DNA of 64,000 bases from Rhodobacteraceae bacterium EL129 (GTDB lineage: Bacteria; Pseudomonadota; Alphaproteobacteria; Rhodobacterales; Rhodobacteraceae), in NCBI GenBank assembly GCA_900313005.1, contig ONZJ01000002.1, forward strand, positions 2,000,996-2,064,995, given 5' to 3'. Positions 29,747-39,270 of the stretch are shown piece by piece. The first letter of the stretch is position 1. Every line of letters starts with the position of its first letter. The notes under the pieces are model-generated. The model saw only the letters and a program-made list of their open reading frames with translations. It was not told the DNA's origin and made no database searches. The translations under genes were made by a program, and so were the position numbers.

Positions 29747-31102
29747 TTAACGGAAAGCCAGCAATTGCCCGTTTTTGGTGACCACATACATGGTGTTGCC
29801 TGCAACGACGGGGTTGGTTGTCGCGCCACCGGGGATTGCAACAATCCCACGCTCGGCCCCGGAGGCAGGATCATAGAGGCGCATGCGTTCATCGGAAGAG
29901 ACCAAAATCAGGTTCCCGCCTGCAATAATCGGCCCGTAGTGGCCAAAGATTTCGGTTTGCTGACGCGGGCGGTTCTTGGTGAAGAATGACAGCGTATGCG
30001 CCCAGACACGTGTGCCGTCCTCGGCGTTCAGACGCACCAGCTCGTTGCGGTCCGTGACCATGAAGATGGAGTTGCCTGCGGGCCAGATGGTGTTCAAAGG
30101 CCCGTCATTGGCCGTCCAGATGCGGGCGCCATTGCCGAGGTTCAACGCCACGGTGCGCCCGGAGTGGGTGCCCACATAGATGCGGTCGCCGACAACAACG
30201 GGATCACTGGTGATGTCACCGATGCGCGCGCTCGAGAAGCCTTTGCGTTGTCCCGCCACCTGGCTGTCCCACAACCTCAGACCACCTTTGCGGAACGCGC
30301 CCTGAATTTCGCCAGAACCGAAAGCAAAGACCACGTATTTATCCGTCACGGCTGGGGCTGGGCCGCCCATCACGTTTTGGATGTCCGGCGTCGCCGACAA
30401 ACGCCATTCGATGCGGCCTGTGTCGGTATCCAGCGCCCAAGCCACGTCATCGCCTGCCACCAAATACACGCGCCCGTCTTTGACGGTTGGTTTGCCCGAC
30501 CCCGTGGCGCGCAGATTTTGTTGCCAGACCTCATTGCCGGTTTCCGGATCAAGTGCCGTCATCAGGCCAAAGCCCGATGAGATGAACAGCTTACCGTCGC
30601 CGTAAGCCAACCCTCCACCGGTGGCATCCTGGCCAGAATCATTGGCAGGCACCAGATCGCGCGTCCACAGCAGCTGCCCACTGGTGGAAACCGCGCTGAC
30701 CCGGGCTTCGGCGTCCAGCGTAAAGACCCGCCCGTTGACCACTACCGGATCAGCCGTGATCCGGTTCTTGCGGCTATCCCCTGCCCCAATAGCAACGCTC
30801 CACGCCAGTTGAGGCGAGCTGGACAACGCCGGATGTGCGGTCCGTGTTTCGGGCGAGGCAATGGATTGTTGCCAGTCGGTATTCGCCTGAGTGGCCGCCA
30901 GCGACAAAGACAAGTTTTGGTTTTCAGAGCCTTGATTATCCACCACCGTGCCGTCTTCGTCGAGAGCTTCACGAATGTCTTCGCGCTCACCGGGAAGAAT
31001 GGCGTCTTCTCGCTCGCAGGCAGATAAGACAGTCAGGATCGCAATCCCCAGCAATGCTCCGATCGGTTTCAATGCACGTGCCCCCAAGTTTCTTGTTCTC
31101 AC
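29747..31102 (-). CDS. BamB-like PQQ-repeat lipoprotein
   Basis: 451 residues from a GTG 20 nt after the upstream stop; the open frame extends further upstream but overlaps that gene. A lipoprotein signal (LGIAILTVLSAC, lipid Cys near 29) is followed by an acidic linker and a beta-propeller. The propeller repeats include GRVFTLDAEARVSAVS, GNEVWQQNLR, AWALDTDTGRIEW and GARIWTAN. It fits the outer-membrane-protein assembly factor BamB, acting on the periplasmic face. The neighbours are a YfgM-like gene upstream and der downstream, the usual yfgM-bamB-der order. Confidence 0.88.
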   Translation of the reverse strand: MRTRNLGARALKPIGALLGIAILTVLSACEREDAILPGEREDIREALDEDGTVVDNQGSENQNLSLSLAATQANTDWQQSIASPETRTAHPALSSSPQLAWSVAIGAGDSRKNRITADPVVVNGRVFTLDAEARVSAVSTSGQLLWTRDLVPANDSGQDATGGGLAYGDGKLFISSGFGLMTALDPETGNEVWQQNLRATGSGKPTVKDGRVYLVAGDDVAWALDTDTGRIEWRLSATPDIQNVMGGPAPAVTDKYVVFAFGSGEIQGAFRKGGLRLWDSQVAGQRKGFSSARIGDITSDPVVVGDRIYVGTHSGRTVALNLGNGARIWTANDGPLNTIWPAGNSIFMVTDRNELVRLNAEDGTRVWAHTLSFFTKNRPRQQTEIFGHYGPIIAGGNLILVSSDERMRLYDPASGAERGIVAIPGGATTNPVVAGNTMYVVTKNGQLLAFR

Positions 31103-31121
31103 ACCGCTTTGCGGCAAATCT

Positions 31122-31799
31122 TTACTGCGTCTCGCCAGCGCTATCTTCCAGCTCAGGCACGTCGCCACCCAATGCCACAATCACTTGTGTGGCGCGGCGA
31201 CGCAAGCCCGCAGTGACACCCGCATCGGCAATGATCTGCTGCAGACGCGTTTGTGCCGTTTCAACGTCGTTGGCTTCGAGATCGAGATAGGCCAACTGCT
31301 CTTCTGCCAATAGCCGCGTGAGCCCCGAGCCCAGAGCCAACCCTTCCAGCCGCATGCGCTTGTCATCAGCACTAATGCCCGAGCCTGGCAGCGACACCGC
31401 TTTGAGCGTGGCAATCTGGCGGTAGATCGGCGTGGCTTCGGTGTTGTCAGCCAACCCCAGCAGGCGTGTCGCGGCACCAGCTGGATCGCTTTCGGCCATC
31501 TCCGCAGCCGCCAGCAGATCCACCAATGCGGCAGCGGCGGGATTCGGTGCCTCAACGGCGCTCAAAGCAGCGCGGCGGGCGTCTTCGTCTTCAATCTGCA
31601 AAGCATTCAGCATAGAATCGCCGAGTGCTTCGGCCTTGCTGCGCTCCTGCGCCTTGCTCCACTCGTTCCAGGCGGCCCCGCCCACGATCAAAAAGACCGC
31701 AACCACAGCAATCCAACCGTAGCGGCGCATCAGCTTGTACAGACGGTCCCGGCGAACCTCTTCTGTCACCTCATCAATGAAACTATCAGTCTGACTCAA
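31122..31799 (-). CDS. YfgM-like membrane-anchored tetratricopeptide protein
   Basis: 225 residues. The cytoplasmic N-terminus (DEVTEEVRRDRLYKLMRRYG) leads into one membrane helix (WIAVVAVFLIVGGAAWNEW), then a helical TPR-like periplasmic domain ending in an acidic tail. The layout matches YfgM, a SecYEG-associated chaperone partner. It starts the yfgM-bamB-der run. Confidence 0.85.
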   Translation of the reverse strand: MSQTDSFIDEVTEEVRRDRLYKLMRRYGWIAVVAVFLIVGGAAWNEWSKAQERSKAEALGDSMLNALQIEDEDARRAALSAVEAPNPAAAALVDLLAAAEMAESDPAGAATRLLGLADNTEATPIYRQIATLKAVSLPGSGISADDKRMRLEGLALGSGLTRLLAEEQLAYLDLEANDVETAQTRLQQIIADAGVTAGLRRRATQVIVALGGDVPELEDSAGETQ

Positions 31800-31910
31800 C
31801 GCATGCCCCCAGTGGCCGTATACAACCTGTTTCGACCCTCTTAGCGCAGCGTCTTGCCCCTGCCAAGGCCCGGGGCGCGCCGACTGTACAGTTCATCTTG
31901 CAGCGGGGGG

Positions 31911-31958
31911 TTGAAAAGACTAATCTAAACTGGATAGTTCAGCGTAACTCAAGTTGAG
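31911..31958 (+). promoter_or_regulatory. Candidate promoter and palindrome upstream of the RND operon
   Basis: TTGAAA at 31911-31916 lies 16 nt before GATAGT, a plausible -35/-10 pair. The palindrome CTCAAGTTGAG (31948-31958) follows just downstream and could be an operator. No regulator gene lies next to the operon, so the binding protein is unknown. Confidence 0.35.
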
Positions 31959-32020
31959 ATTCACCTCTGCAGCTTCGCTTCATTCAGTTTGAGTGATCCG
32001 GGGCGCAAAAAGGACCAAAA

Positions 32021-33340
32021 ATGCGACTTTTTCCGATCCTTGCCGCGATTTGCGTGTCGGCTTTGATATATGCGTTCATTTTTCAGCGCGACACATTGCT
32101 GGGCAAAGCCGATGCTGCCGCACCAGAGACCGTCGCCGCGACCGAGACAGACGCCTCTGCAACGGACAGCACGTCCGAGGAAACCCGCGTTGGAGTTGTC
32201 GCTATAAAATCAATGGCGCGCGAAGTGGACAGCGCCGTTGTGTTGCGCGGCCAGACCGAAGCTGATCGGCAAGTGGCCCTGCGGGCTGAAACATCCGGGC
32301 TTGTGGTCTCTTCGCCTGCAATCAAAGGCAGTTTCGTCGAGGAAGGCGATCTGATGTGCCGTCTGGATCCCGGAACACGTGCGGCGTCATTGGCCGAAGC
32401 TCAGGCCCGTCTGGCCGAGGCACAATCACAGGTCCCAGCTGCCGAAGCCGCAGTGCCCGAGGCCGAAGCCCGTATCGAAGAAGCCAAAGCCCGCGTGGCC
32501 GAAGCACAAGCTGTGTTGGATGAGGCGATGATCAACTCCAACGCCGCCGTTAAGCTGAAGGACAGCGGGTTTGCCTCGGAAACGCGCGTGGCCAGCACCC
32601 AGGCCGCCGTGCGCGGAGCCGAGGCTGCGGTGGTCAGCGCCAATGCTGGTTTGAAATCTGCCGCCTCTGGCATTGAAGCTGTAGCTGCCGGGATCGAAGC
32701 CGCCAAGGCCGGGGTGGAAAGCGCCCGATCTGCGGTTGCCGGGGCCGAAAAGGAAATCGAGCGGCTCACCATCTCGGCGCCATTTGCCGGCCTGCTTGAA
32801 ACAGACACCGCAGAATTGGGCAGCCTTCTGCAACCGGGCGATCTATGCGCCACGATTATTCAACTCGATCCAATCATGCTGGTAGGCTTTGTCCCTGAAA
32901 TCGAGGTAAGCCGCGTAGCCCTCGAGGCCCCAGCCGAGGCAGAACTTGCCTCGGGTGAAAAGGTTTCGGGCGCGGTGGTCTTCATATCGCGTGCCGCTGA
33001 TCCCACCACGCGCACCTTCCGCATCGAAATCGAAGTGCCCAACCCGGACCTTGCCTTGCGCGATGGACAAACCGCCGAAATCGCCATTGCAGCCGAGGGA
33101 AAATCGGCACACTTCCTGCCGCAGTCTGCTTTGACTTTGGATGATACGGGAGCATTGGGCGTGCGGCTGGTGACAGATACTGACCAGGCCGTGTTTTATC
33201 CCGTAACCCTTCTACGCGATACCCCCAGCGGAATTTGGCTTTCGGGTTTGCCAGATGAAGCCAATGTGATCATTATCGGCCAAGAGTATGTCTCGGATGG
33301 GGTTCTCGTGGCCGCATCCTATCAGGAGGCCGCAGAATGA
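32021..33340 (+). CDS. RND efflux periplasmic adaptor (membrane fusion protein)
   Basis: 439 residues. One N-terminal anchor (LFPILAAICVSALIYAFIF) is followed by the lipoyl half-motif (GLVVSSPAIKGSFVEEGDLMCRLD). A long Ala/Glu-rich hairpin covers about residues 125-240, and the second lipoyl half is ISAPFAGLLETDTAELGSLL. The beta-barrel part contains GFVPEIEVSR. The hairpin is low-complexity, with repeated EAE/EAK units. Its end overlaps the permease start by 4 nt, so the two form one operon; no outer-membrane channel gene is present. Confidence 0.94.
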   Translation: MRLFPILAAICVSALIYAFIFQRDTLLGKADAAAPETVAATETDASATDSTSEETRVGVVAIKSMAREVDSAVVLRGQTEADRQVALRAETSGLVVSSPAIKGSFVEEGDLMCRLDPGTRAASLAEAQARLAEAQSQVPAAEAAVPEAEARIEEAKARVAEAQAVLDEAMINSNAAVKLKDSGFASETRVASTQAAVRGAEAAVVSANAGLKSAASGIEAVAAGIEAAKAGVESARSAVAGAEKEIERLTISAPFAGLLETDTAELGSLLQPGDLCATIIQLDPIMLVGFVPEIEVSRVALEAPAEAELASGEKVSGAVVFISRAADPTTRTFRIEIEVPNPDLALRDGQTAEIAIAAEGKSAHFLPQSALTLDDTGALGVRLVTDTDQAVFYPVTLLRDTPSGIWLSGLPDEANVIIIGQEYVSDGVLVAASYQEAAE

Positions 33341-36300
33341 CAGGCCTGGTCGACTGGGCCGCCGCCCGTGCGCGGATGGTCATTGCCTTTATCGTCCTGT
33401 CCTTGCTGGCAGGGACGCTGGCCTATACGGGCCTGCCCAAAGAGGGTGAGCCCGATATTGAGATCCCTGCCCTTTTCGTGTCGACCCAGTTTCCCGGTAT
33501 TTCCGCCGAAGATAGCGAGAAATTGCTGGTCAAAGTCATGGAAACTGAACTTTCGGACCTCGATGGCCTGAAGAAAATGACGGGCACGGCCGCCGAGAAC
33601 TATGCCGGTGTCGCGCTGGAGTTTGAGTTCGGCTGGGACAAGACCAAGATCATGGCCGACGTTCGCGACGCAATGAGCGCAGCAGAAGCCAAGTTTCCTG
33701 AAGGCGCCGAGAAATATTCGATCTCCGAAATCAACTTTTCGGAGTTTCCGATTATCATCGTGAACCTGTCCGGCGCTGTGCCAGAACGGACAATGGCCAA
33801 GCTGGCCAAGGACTTGCAGGATCGCCTTGAAAGTCTCGAGCCTGTGCTTGAAGCAGGCATTGCGGGCAACCGGGACGAAATGGTCGAGGTTGTGATCGAC
33901 CCGCTGCGCCTCGAATCCTACAATGTGACGGCGCTCGAGCTGATCTCGGTTGTACAAAACAACAACCAGTTGATCGCAGCTGGTGAAGTCGAAAACGACA
34001 GCGGGACCTTCTCGGTTAAAATCCCGTCCTCCTTTGACGAGCCTCGGGACATCTACAACTTGCCCGTCAAGATCAACGGAGACCGCGTGATCACGCTGGG
34101 TGATCTGGCCGAGATCTCCCTGACCTTCGAAGACCGGCTGGGCACGGCGCGGTTCAACGGCGAAACCACCGTGGCGCTACAGGTGGTCAAACGCAAAGGC
34201 TTCAACATTATCGACACCTCTGCGCTGGTGCGTGACACCGTCGCCGAGGCGCAAAAGACATGGCCACCGGAGCTGCAGGCCGCCGTTGAATTGGGGACCT
34301 CAAACGATCAGTCCCATGTGATTGAATCGATGGTGAAACAGCTGGAAGGCTCGGTTCTTACAGCGATCGCACTCGTGATGATCGTTATGCTGGCCACATT
34401 AGGCATCCGCCCTGCCCTGTTGGTCGGCTTTGCCATTCCAACCTCGTTCCTGTTGTGCTTTGCATTGCTGGCCGTCATGGATGTCGCCATCTCGAACATG
34501 GTTATGTTTGGCCTGATCCTGGCCGTGGGCATGTTGGTGGATGGCGCGATCGTTGTGGTGGAATACGCCGACAAGAAGATCGCAGAGGGCGAAGGCCCGA
34601 TGCACGCTTATGTCAAAGCCGCAAAGCGGATGTTCTGGCCTGTCATCAGCTCGACCGCGACGACGCTTTGTGCCTTCCTGCCCATGTTGTTCTGGCCTGG
34701 CGTGCCCGGCCAATTCATGCGGATGCTGCCTGTCACGCTGATCTTCGTATTGTCAGCTTCGCTGTTGGTGGCCCTCGTTTACCTACCTGTCATGGGCGGC
34801 GTCACCGGTCGGATTGAGCGGTGGTTCAACCAACGCATCGCCCAGATTTCAGGGGCCTGGTGGGTGTGGCATGTGCTGCTCTTCCCGTCCGCTTTCATGG
34901 GCCTTGCCATCGCTCAACTCTCCATTCCTGCCCTGAGCGCACAGGTACTCGAACTCTTCGGCGCCATGGACATGGGTCGTATTTTCAGCTCGGTCATTCC
35001 AATACTGGCCAGCGTATTTGCAGTGGCGATGGTCATCGTTGTCCTTGGCGCTGTGGCGCTGGCATCGGTCATTGCGCTGATGCTGGGCGCGATGGCGTTG
35101 AAACCGCGGCTTGTCAGTGTCATCAATTTGTTCGATGGAACGTTTGCGCGCAAACTGCCGCAGGTACCACATCTCAGCGCCTATATTTTCCTGGCAGCAG
35201 GTCTGGGCGTAGCAATCGGCTCAGGCATGGCCGCCTCAACGGCTCTGGTCGTGGGACTGGTCTGCGCGGCGCTTATCTTTGTGATAGGCCGCCTACGCAG
35301 AAATCGCAAAGAACGAGTTCAGGCCGGCTACAAGCGCTCGCCCTTCGGATGGTTCATTCATTCGATTGCCGCCAATCCGATCGCGCCTTTGCTAGCCTTC
35401 TGCATGATTTTCGTGCTGGTGGGGTCAACACTGATCTACTTTATCGGGAACAACAAAGGGGTGGAATTCTTTGTTGAATCAGAGCCCGAAAACGCAATCG
35501 TTTACGTCCGGGCACGCGGGAACCTGTCGCTGGATCAGAAAGACGCCTTGGTGGACGAAGTGGAACAAATCGCTCTCGCCCACCCCAACATCCACTCGGC
35601 TTTTGCTTTTGCCGGCGATGGGGGGCTGAACAACAATACAGGTGGCGCTATGCCTCCACTGGACACCATCGGCCAGGTGCAGATGGAGATCACCAAATGG
35701 GTAAATCGCCCCACCACCTATGAAAAATGGTTCACCATTCCGCTGATCGACTACGATGTCATGCGTCAGGTCACGGATCCGGATACGGATGGGGACCTCA
35801 CGATTGATCAACTGACTGCCGCGATGGAGCAAATCCCGGGCATCAAGATTGAGATCGTGGCGCTTGAACGCGGACCTGCGTCCGCCAAACCTGTGCACCT
35901 GCGCATCAAAGGCGACGACTGGGACAAGTTGACAGCCTTCACAGCCGAAGCCCGTGCCAGGTTTGACGAAACCGAAGGGCTGACACTGATCGAAGACACC
36001 CTGCCCCTTCCAGGTATCGACTGGCAAATCGACGTGGATGTCGAAAAGGCAGGACGCTACGGCGCGGATGTCGCCACCGTGGGTGCGATGGTACAACTGG
36101 TGACGCGCGGTATTCTTCTGGACACCATGCGCGTCGACAGCTCGGACGAAGAGGTCGATATCAGGGTTCGCCTGCCAGCAGAAGACCGCGTGTTGTCCAC
36201 CCTGGACACATTGAAGATCCGCACGAGCGAAGGCCTTGTGCCCTTGTCGAACTTCATTACGCGAAAACCCGTGCAAAAACTGGCCCAGATCGACCGTGTT

Positions 36301-37335
36301 GACCAAAAGCGGTTTTTCGACATCAAGGCAGGCGTCAAAGACGGGTTGACCAAAGTGGCTACGGATGAGCGCGGAAATGAAACCTCCGTGCCCATCAACG
36401 CGAATGAGCGGATCGAGGCCCTGACCGCCTGGCTGGACAGTGGCGTCGTGCCCAGCGGGTTGGAATATGAATGGACCGGCGATCAGGAAGATCAGGCCGA
36501 ATCCGGTGCCTTCCTGCAGCAAGCCTTCCTAGGTGCCTTGGGGCTGATGTTCATCATCCTGCTGGCACAATTCAACTCGGTCTATAACGCGGTGCTGGTG
36601 CTTTTGGCCGTGGTCCTCAGCACCACGGGCGTTTTGATCGGGATGCTGGTCATGGGGCAACCGTTTTCGATCATTATGACAGGCACGGGCATTGTGGCTT
36701 TGGCGGGAATCGTGGTGAACAACAACATTGTTCTGATCGACACCTATCAGGAATACAGCCGTTACATGCCCAAGACCGAGGCCATCACCCGCACCGCCGA
36801 AGCCCGTATCCGGCCTGTTCTGTTGACCACGATCACCACCATGGCCGGCCTGGCGCCCATGATGTTCGGTCTGTCGCTAAATTTCATTGATGGCGGCTAT
36901 ACGTTCAACAGCCCCACCGCACTCTGGTGGAAGCAATTGGCCACCGCGGTGGTCTTTGGCCTTGGCATCGCGACCGTTCTGACCTTGATCTTCACGCCGT
37001 CCATGTTGGCGCTTCGCATTTGGGCCAGTACTTATGTCTTCTGGATCGCGCGCGCGGCAGCCGCCATGTCTTCGGGACGGCGCAGCAATGCAGCAAGAGA
37101 CTGGGCGCTGAACCGGGCCGCCAAAAAGACAAAAGCGCCCGAGCTGTTGTGGGACCAAGGCTTTGCTGCAGACGTCGGGTATGTTGAAGAAGAAGAGACA
37201 GACGAGCCGATGCTGAATGACCTGCGACGCGTTTTGGAAGAACGAAGGTTCGCATTGGAAAAAGCAACCGAGGAGGAGGACGCAGAAGGCTCTTCCGAAG
37301 AGGATGGTGACAAACCTGTCCGTGCCGCCGAATAA
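33337..37335 (+). CDS. RND-family efflux permease, enlarged
   Basis: 1332 residues; RND pumps of this class are usually 1020-1080. Classic features are the N-terminal helix, the periplasmic porter domains (PALFVSTQFPGISAEDSEKL), VGMLVDGAIVVVEYADKKI after helix 4, and the second-half GTGIVALAGIVVNNNIVLIDTY. The extra length is mainly residues about 500-665, between helix 6 and the second half. It encodes some five additional hydrophobic helices plus a basic linker, and there is also an acidic C-terminal tail of about 80 residues. Substrate unknown. Confidence 0.93.
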   Translation: MTGLVDWAAARARMVIAFIVLSLLAGTLAYTGLPKEGEPDIEIPALFVSTQFPGISAEDSEKLLVKVMETELSDLDGLKKMTGTAAENYAGVALEFEFGWDKTKIMADVRDAMSAAEAKFPEGAEKYSISEINFSEFPIIIVNLSGAVPERTMAKLAKDLQDRLESLEPVLEAGIAGNRDEMVEVVIDPLRLESYNVTALELISVVQNNNQLIAAGEVENDSGTFSVKIPSSFDEPRDIYNLPVKINGDRVITLGDLAEISLTFEDRLGTARFNGETTVALQVVKRKGFNIIDTSALVRDTVAEAQKTWPPELQAAVELGTSNDQSHVIESMVKQLEGSVLTAIALVMIVMLATLGIRPALLVGFAIPTSFLLCFALLAVMDVAISNMVMFGLILAVGMLVDGAIVVVEYADKKIAEGEGPMHAYVKAAKRMFWPVISSTATTLCAFLPMLFWPGVPGQFMRMLPVTLIFVLSASLLVALVYLPVMGGVTGRIERWFNQRIAQISGAWWVWHVLLFPSAFMGLAIAQLSIPALSAQVLELFGAMDMGRIFSSVIPILASVFAVAMVIVVLGAVALASVIALMLGAMALKPRLVSVINLFDGTFARKLPQVPHLSAYIFLAAGLGVAIGSGMAASTALVVGLVCAALIFVIGRLRRNRKERVQAGYKRSPFGWFIHSIAANPIAPLLAFCMIFVLVGSTLIYFIGNNKGVEFFVESEPENAIVYVRARGNLSLDQKDALVDEVEQIALAHPNIHSAFAFAGDGGLNNNTGGAMPPLDTIGQVQMEITKWVNRPTTYEKWFTIPLIDYDVMRQVTDPDTDGDLTIDQLTAAMEQIPGIKIEIVALERGPASAKPVHLRIKGDDWDKLTAFTAEARARFDETEGLTLIEDTLPLPGIDWQIDVDVEKAGRYGADVATVGAMVQLVTRGILLDTMRVDSSDEEVDIRVRLPAEDRVLSTLDTLKIRTSEGLVPLSNFITRKPVQKLAQIDRVDQKRFFDIKAGVKDGLTKVATDERGNETSVPINANERIEALTAWLDSGVVPSGLEYEWTGDQEDQAESGAFLQQAFLGALGLMFIILLAQFNSVYNAVLVLLAVVLSTTGVLIGMLVMGQPFSIIMTGTGIVALAGIVVNNNIVLIDTYQEYSRYMPKTEAITRTAEARIRPVLLTTITTMAGLAPMMFGLSLNFIDGGYTFNSPTALWWKQLATAVVFGLGIATVLTLIFTPSMLALRIWASTYVFWIARAAAAMSSGRRSNAARDWALNRAAKKTKAPELLWDQGFAADVGYVEEEETDEPMLNDLRRVLEERRFALEKATEEEDAEGSSEEDGDKPVRAAE

Positions 37336-37379
37336 AGCTGCGACGAAGCCCCTGGAATGATCTGCTGTGGCCGCTTGAG

Positions 37380-39197
37380 TTAGGCCGTCTCGTCTTGCTC
37401 ACTCGCTTGACGTTGCCACAGGCTCATGTAGCGCCCACCGCGTTCCAGCAGTTCGGAATGCGTGCCCTGCTCGACGATTTGCCCGCCTTCCAGAACCACG
37501 ATCCGGTCCGCATCGGCAATCGTCGACAGCCTGTGCGCGATCGTGATGACCGTTCGGCCCTCGCCCGCCACGCGCAAAGCGCCTTGGATGTCACGCTCGG
37601 TCTCAGTGTCGAGTGCCGAAGTCGCCTCGTCCAAAAGCAATATCGGAGGGTCTTTCAGCAAGGTGCGTGCGATACCCACGCGCTGTTTTTCGCCCCCGGA
37701 TAATTTGAGCCCACGTTCCCCAACCATCGTGTCATAACCATTGGGCAGATCCGTCACAAAGTCATGGATTTGTGCGGCACGGGCCGCGTCCTCGATCTGC
37801 GCTTGGGTGGCTCCGTCCAACCCATAGGCGATGTTGTATCCGATGGTGTCGTTGAAGAGCACAGTGTCCTGCGGCACCACGCCAATGGCGTCGTGCAGGC
37901 TGATCTGGGTCACATCACGCACGTCCTGACCATCAATGCTCAAACTTCCGCTCTGTACATCATAAAACCGAAAGAGCAGCCGCCCGATGGTGGACTTTCC
38001 CGACCCCGACGGACCAACGACGGCCACGGTCTGCCCAGCGGGCACATCCAGTGTCACCCTCTGCAAAATCGGGCGCTCGGGCTCATAGCCAAAGGCCACA
38101 TTTTTCAAGCTCACATGCCCTCCCGTGACCTTCAAAGCAGGGGCGTCAGGCTTGTCCTGCACCTCGGAAGGCTGCTCGAGCAGCTCAAACATCTCACCCA
38201 TGTCCACCAGGGCCTGCCTGATCTCGCGATACACCGTCCCGAGGAAATTGAGCGGCATTGTGATCTGGATCATATAGGCGTTGACCATGACGAAATCGCC
38301 TACGGTCATCTGCCCCGACTGCACCCCCATCGCGGCCATGACCATGACGATCACCAAACCGCCCGTGATCAGAAAGGACTGGCCAAAGTTCAGAAATGCC
38401 AGAGAATATGACGTCTGCAATGCTGCACGCTCATACCCCTCCATCGCCGCATCATAACGATCCGCCTCGCGCCGTTCGGCCCCGAAGTATTTGACCGTCT
38501 CGAAATTCAGCAGGCTGTCGATAGCCTTTTGGTTGGCATCCGTGTCCTGATCATTCATCACCTTGCGCAGCTTCACGCGCCACTCGGTCACCTTGAAGGT
38601 AAAGACAATATAGAGCGTGATCACCGCTGCTACGACCACCAGATACCAGATGTCAAAAAGCACCCATAGAATGATACCGATCAACAAGAGCTCCAGCACC
38701 AGAGGGCCGATGGAAAACAACAGAAACCGCAGCAGGAAATCGACACCTTTGACACCGCGTTCGATGATCCGGCTCAACCCGCCGGTTTTCCGGGTGATAT
38801 GATAGCGCATGCTCAGACGGTGAATGTGTTCAAACGTCTGCAATGCGATGGAGCGCAAGGCCCGTTGCCCCACGCGGGCAAAAATCGCATCGCGCAGCTG
38901 TTGGAAACCCACGTTCATCAGTCGCGCCATGCCATAAGCCACGGTTAGCCCGACAGCACCTGCGCCCAGCATCCAGGCGGCAGACTGCCCCTCGCCCGCC
39001 AGTGCGTCCACTGCCGCTTTGTAAAAGAAAGGCGTGCCGACTGCGATCAGCTTGGCCAAAACCAACATGATGATGGCGAGCACAACCCGGCGTTTCACCC
39101 ATCCCTGCCCCTTGGGCCAAAGGTAAGGCGCCACCCGGCGGATGGTCAGCCAGCCATTCTTGGGCATTTCAGTTGTGGTGAGGACCGTGCGACGCAT
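37380..39197 (-). CDS. ATM1-type ABC exporter (permease plus ATPase)
   Basis: 605 residues, a half-transporter with six N-terminal helices and one ATPase. Walker A is GPSGSGKST near residue 393, the signature LSGGEKQRVGIARTLL and Walker B ILLLDEATSALD. The membrane part carries ATM1/ABCB7 features such as RALRSIALQTFEHIHRLSMRYH and the TGGLSRIIERG loop. Bacterial ATM1 homologues export glutathione-bound metals or persulfide. It is monocistronic and convergent with the RND operon. Confidence 0.9.
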   Translation of the reverse strand: MRRTVLTTTEMPKNGWLTIRRVAPYLWPKGQGWVKRRVVLAIIMLVLAKLIAVGTPFFYKAAVDALAGEGQSAAWMLGAGAVGLTVAYGMARLMNVGFQQLRDAIFARVGQRALRSIALQTFEHIHRLSMRYHITRKTGGLSRIIERGVKGVDFLLRFLLFSIGPLVLELLLIGIILWVLFDIWYLVVVAAVITLYIVFTFKVTEWRVKLRKVMNDQDTDANQKAIDSLLNFETVKYFGAERREADRYDAAMEGYERAALQTSYSLAFLNFGQSFLITGGLVIVMVMAAMGVQSGQMTVGDFVMVNAYMIQITMPLNFLGTVYREIRQALVDMGEMFELLEQPSEVQDKPDAPALKVTGGHVSLKNVAFGYEPERPILQRVTLDVPAGQTVAVVGPSGSGKSTIGRLLFRFYDVQSGSLSIDGQDVRDVTQISLHDAIGVVPQDTVLFNDTIGYNIAYGLDGATQAQIEDAARAAQIHDFVTDLPNGYDTMVGERGLKLSGGEKQRVGIARTLLKDPPILLLDEATSALDTETERDIQGALRVAGEGRTVITIAHRLSTIADADRIVVLEGGQIVEQGTHSELLERGGRYMSLWQRQASEQDETA

Positions 39198-39270
39198 CCG
39201 GCTGACTTAGACCGTTCACATCCGCGTCACAATGGTGCAAGGGGCAGAATTCGGTGCAAAGACGAACAGA

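Noticed and set aside
32400..32770. Tandem DNA repeat in the RND adaptor gene
   Set aside because: The Ala/Glu repetition reflects the coiled-coil hairpin of the membrane fusion protein, not an independent repeat.
35479..36522. 347-residue minus-strand frame inside the RND permease gene
   Set aside because: It is antisense to conserved RND sequence, with no ribosome site and no recognisable motifs.
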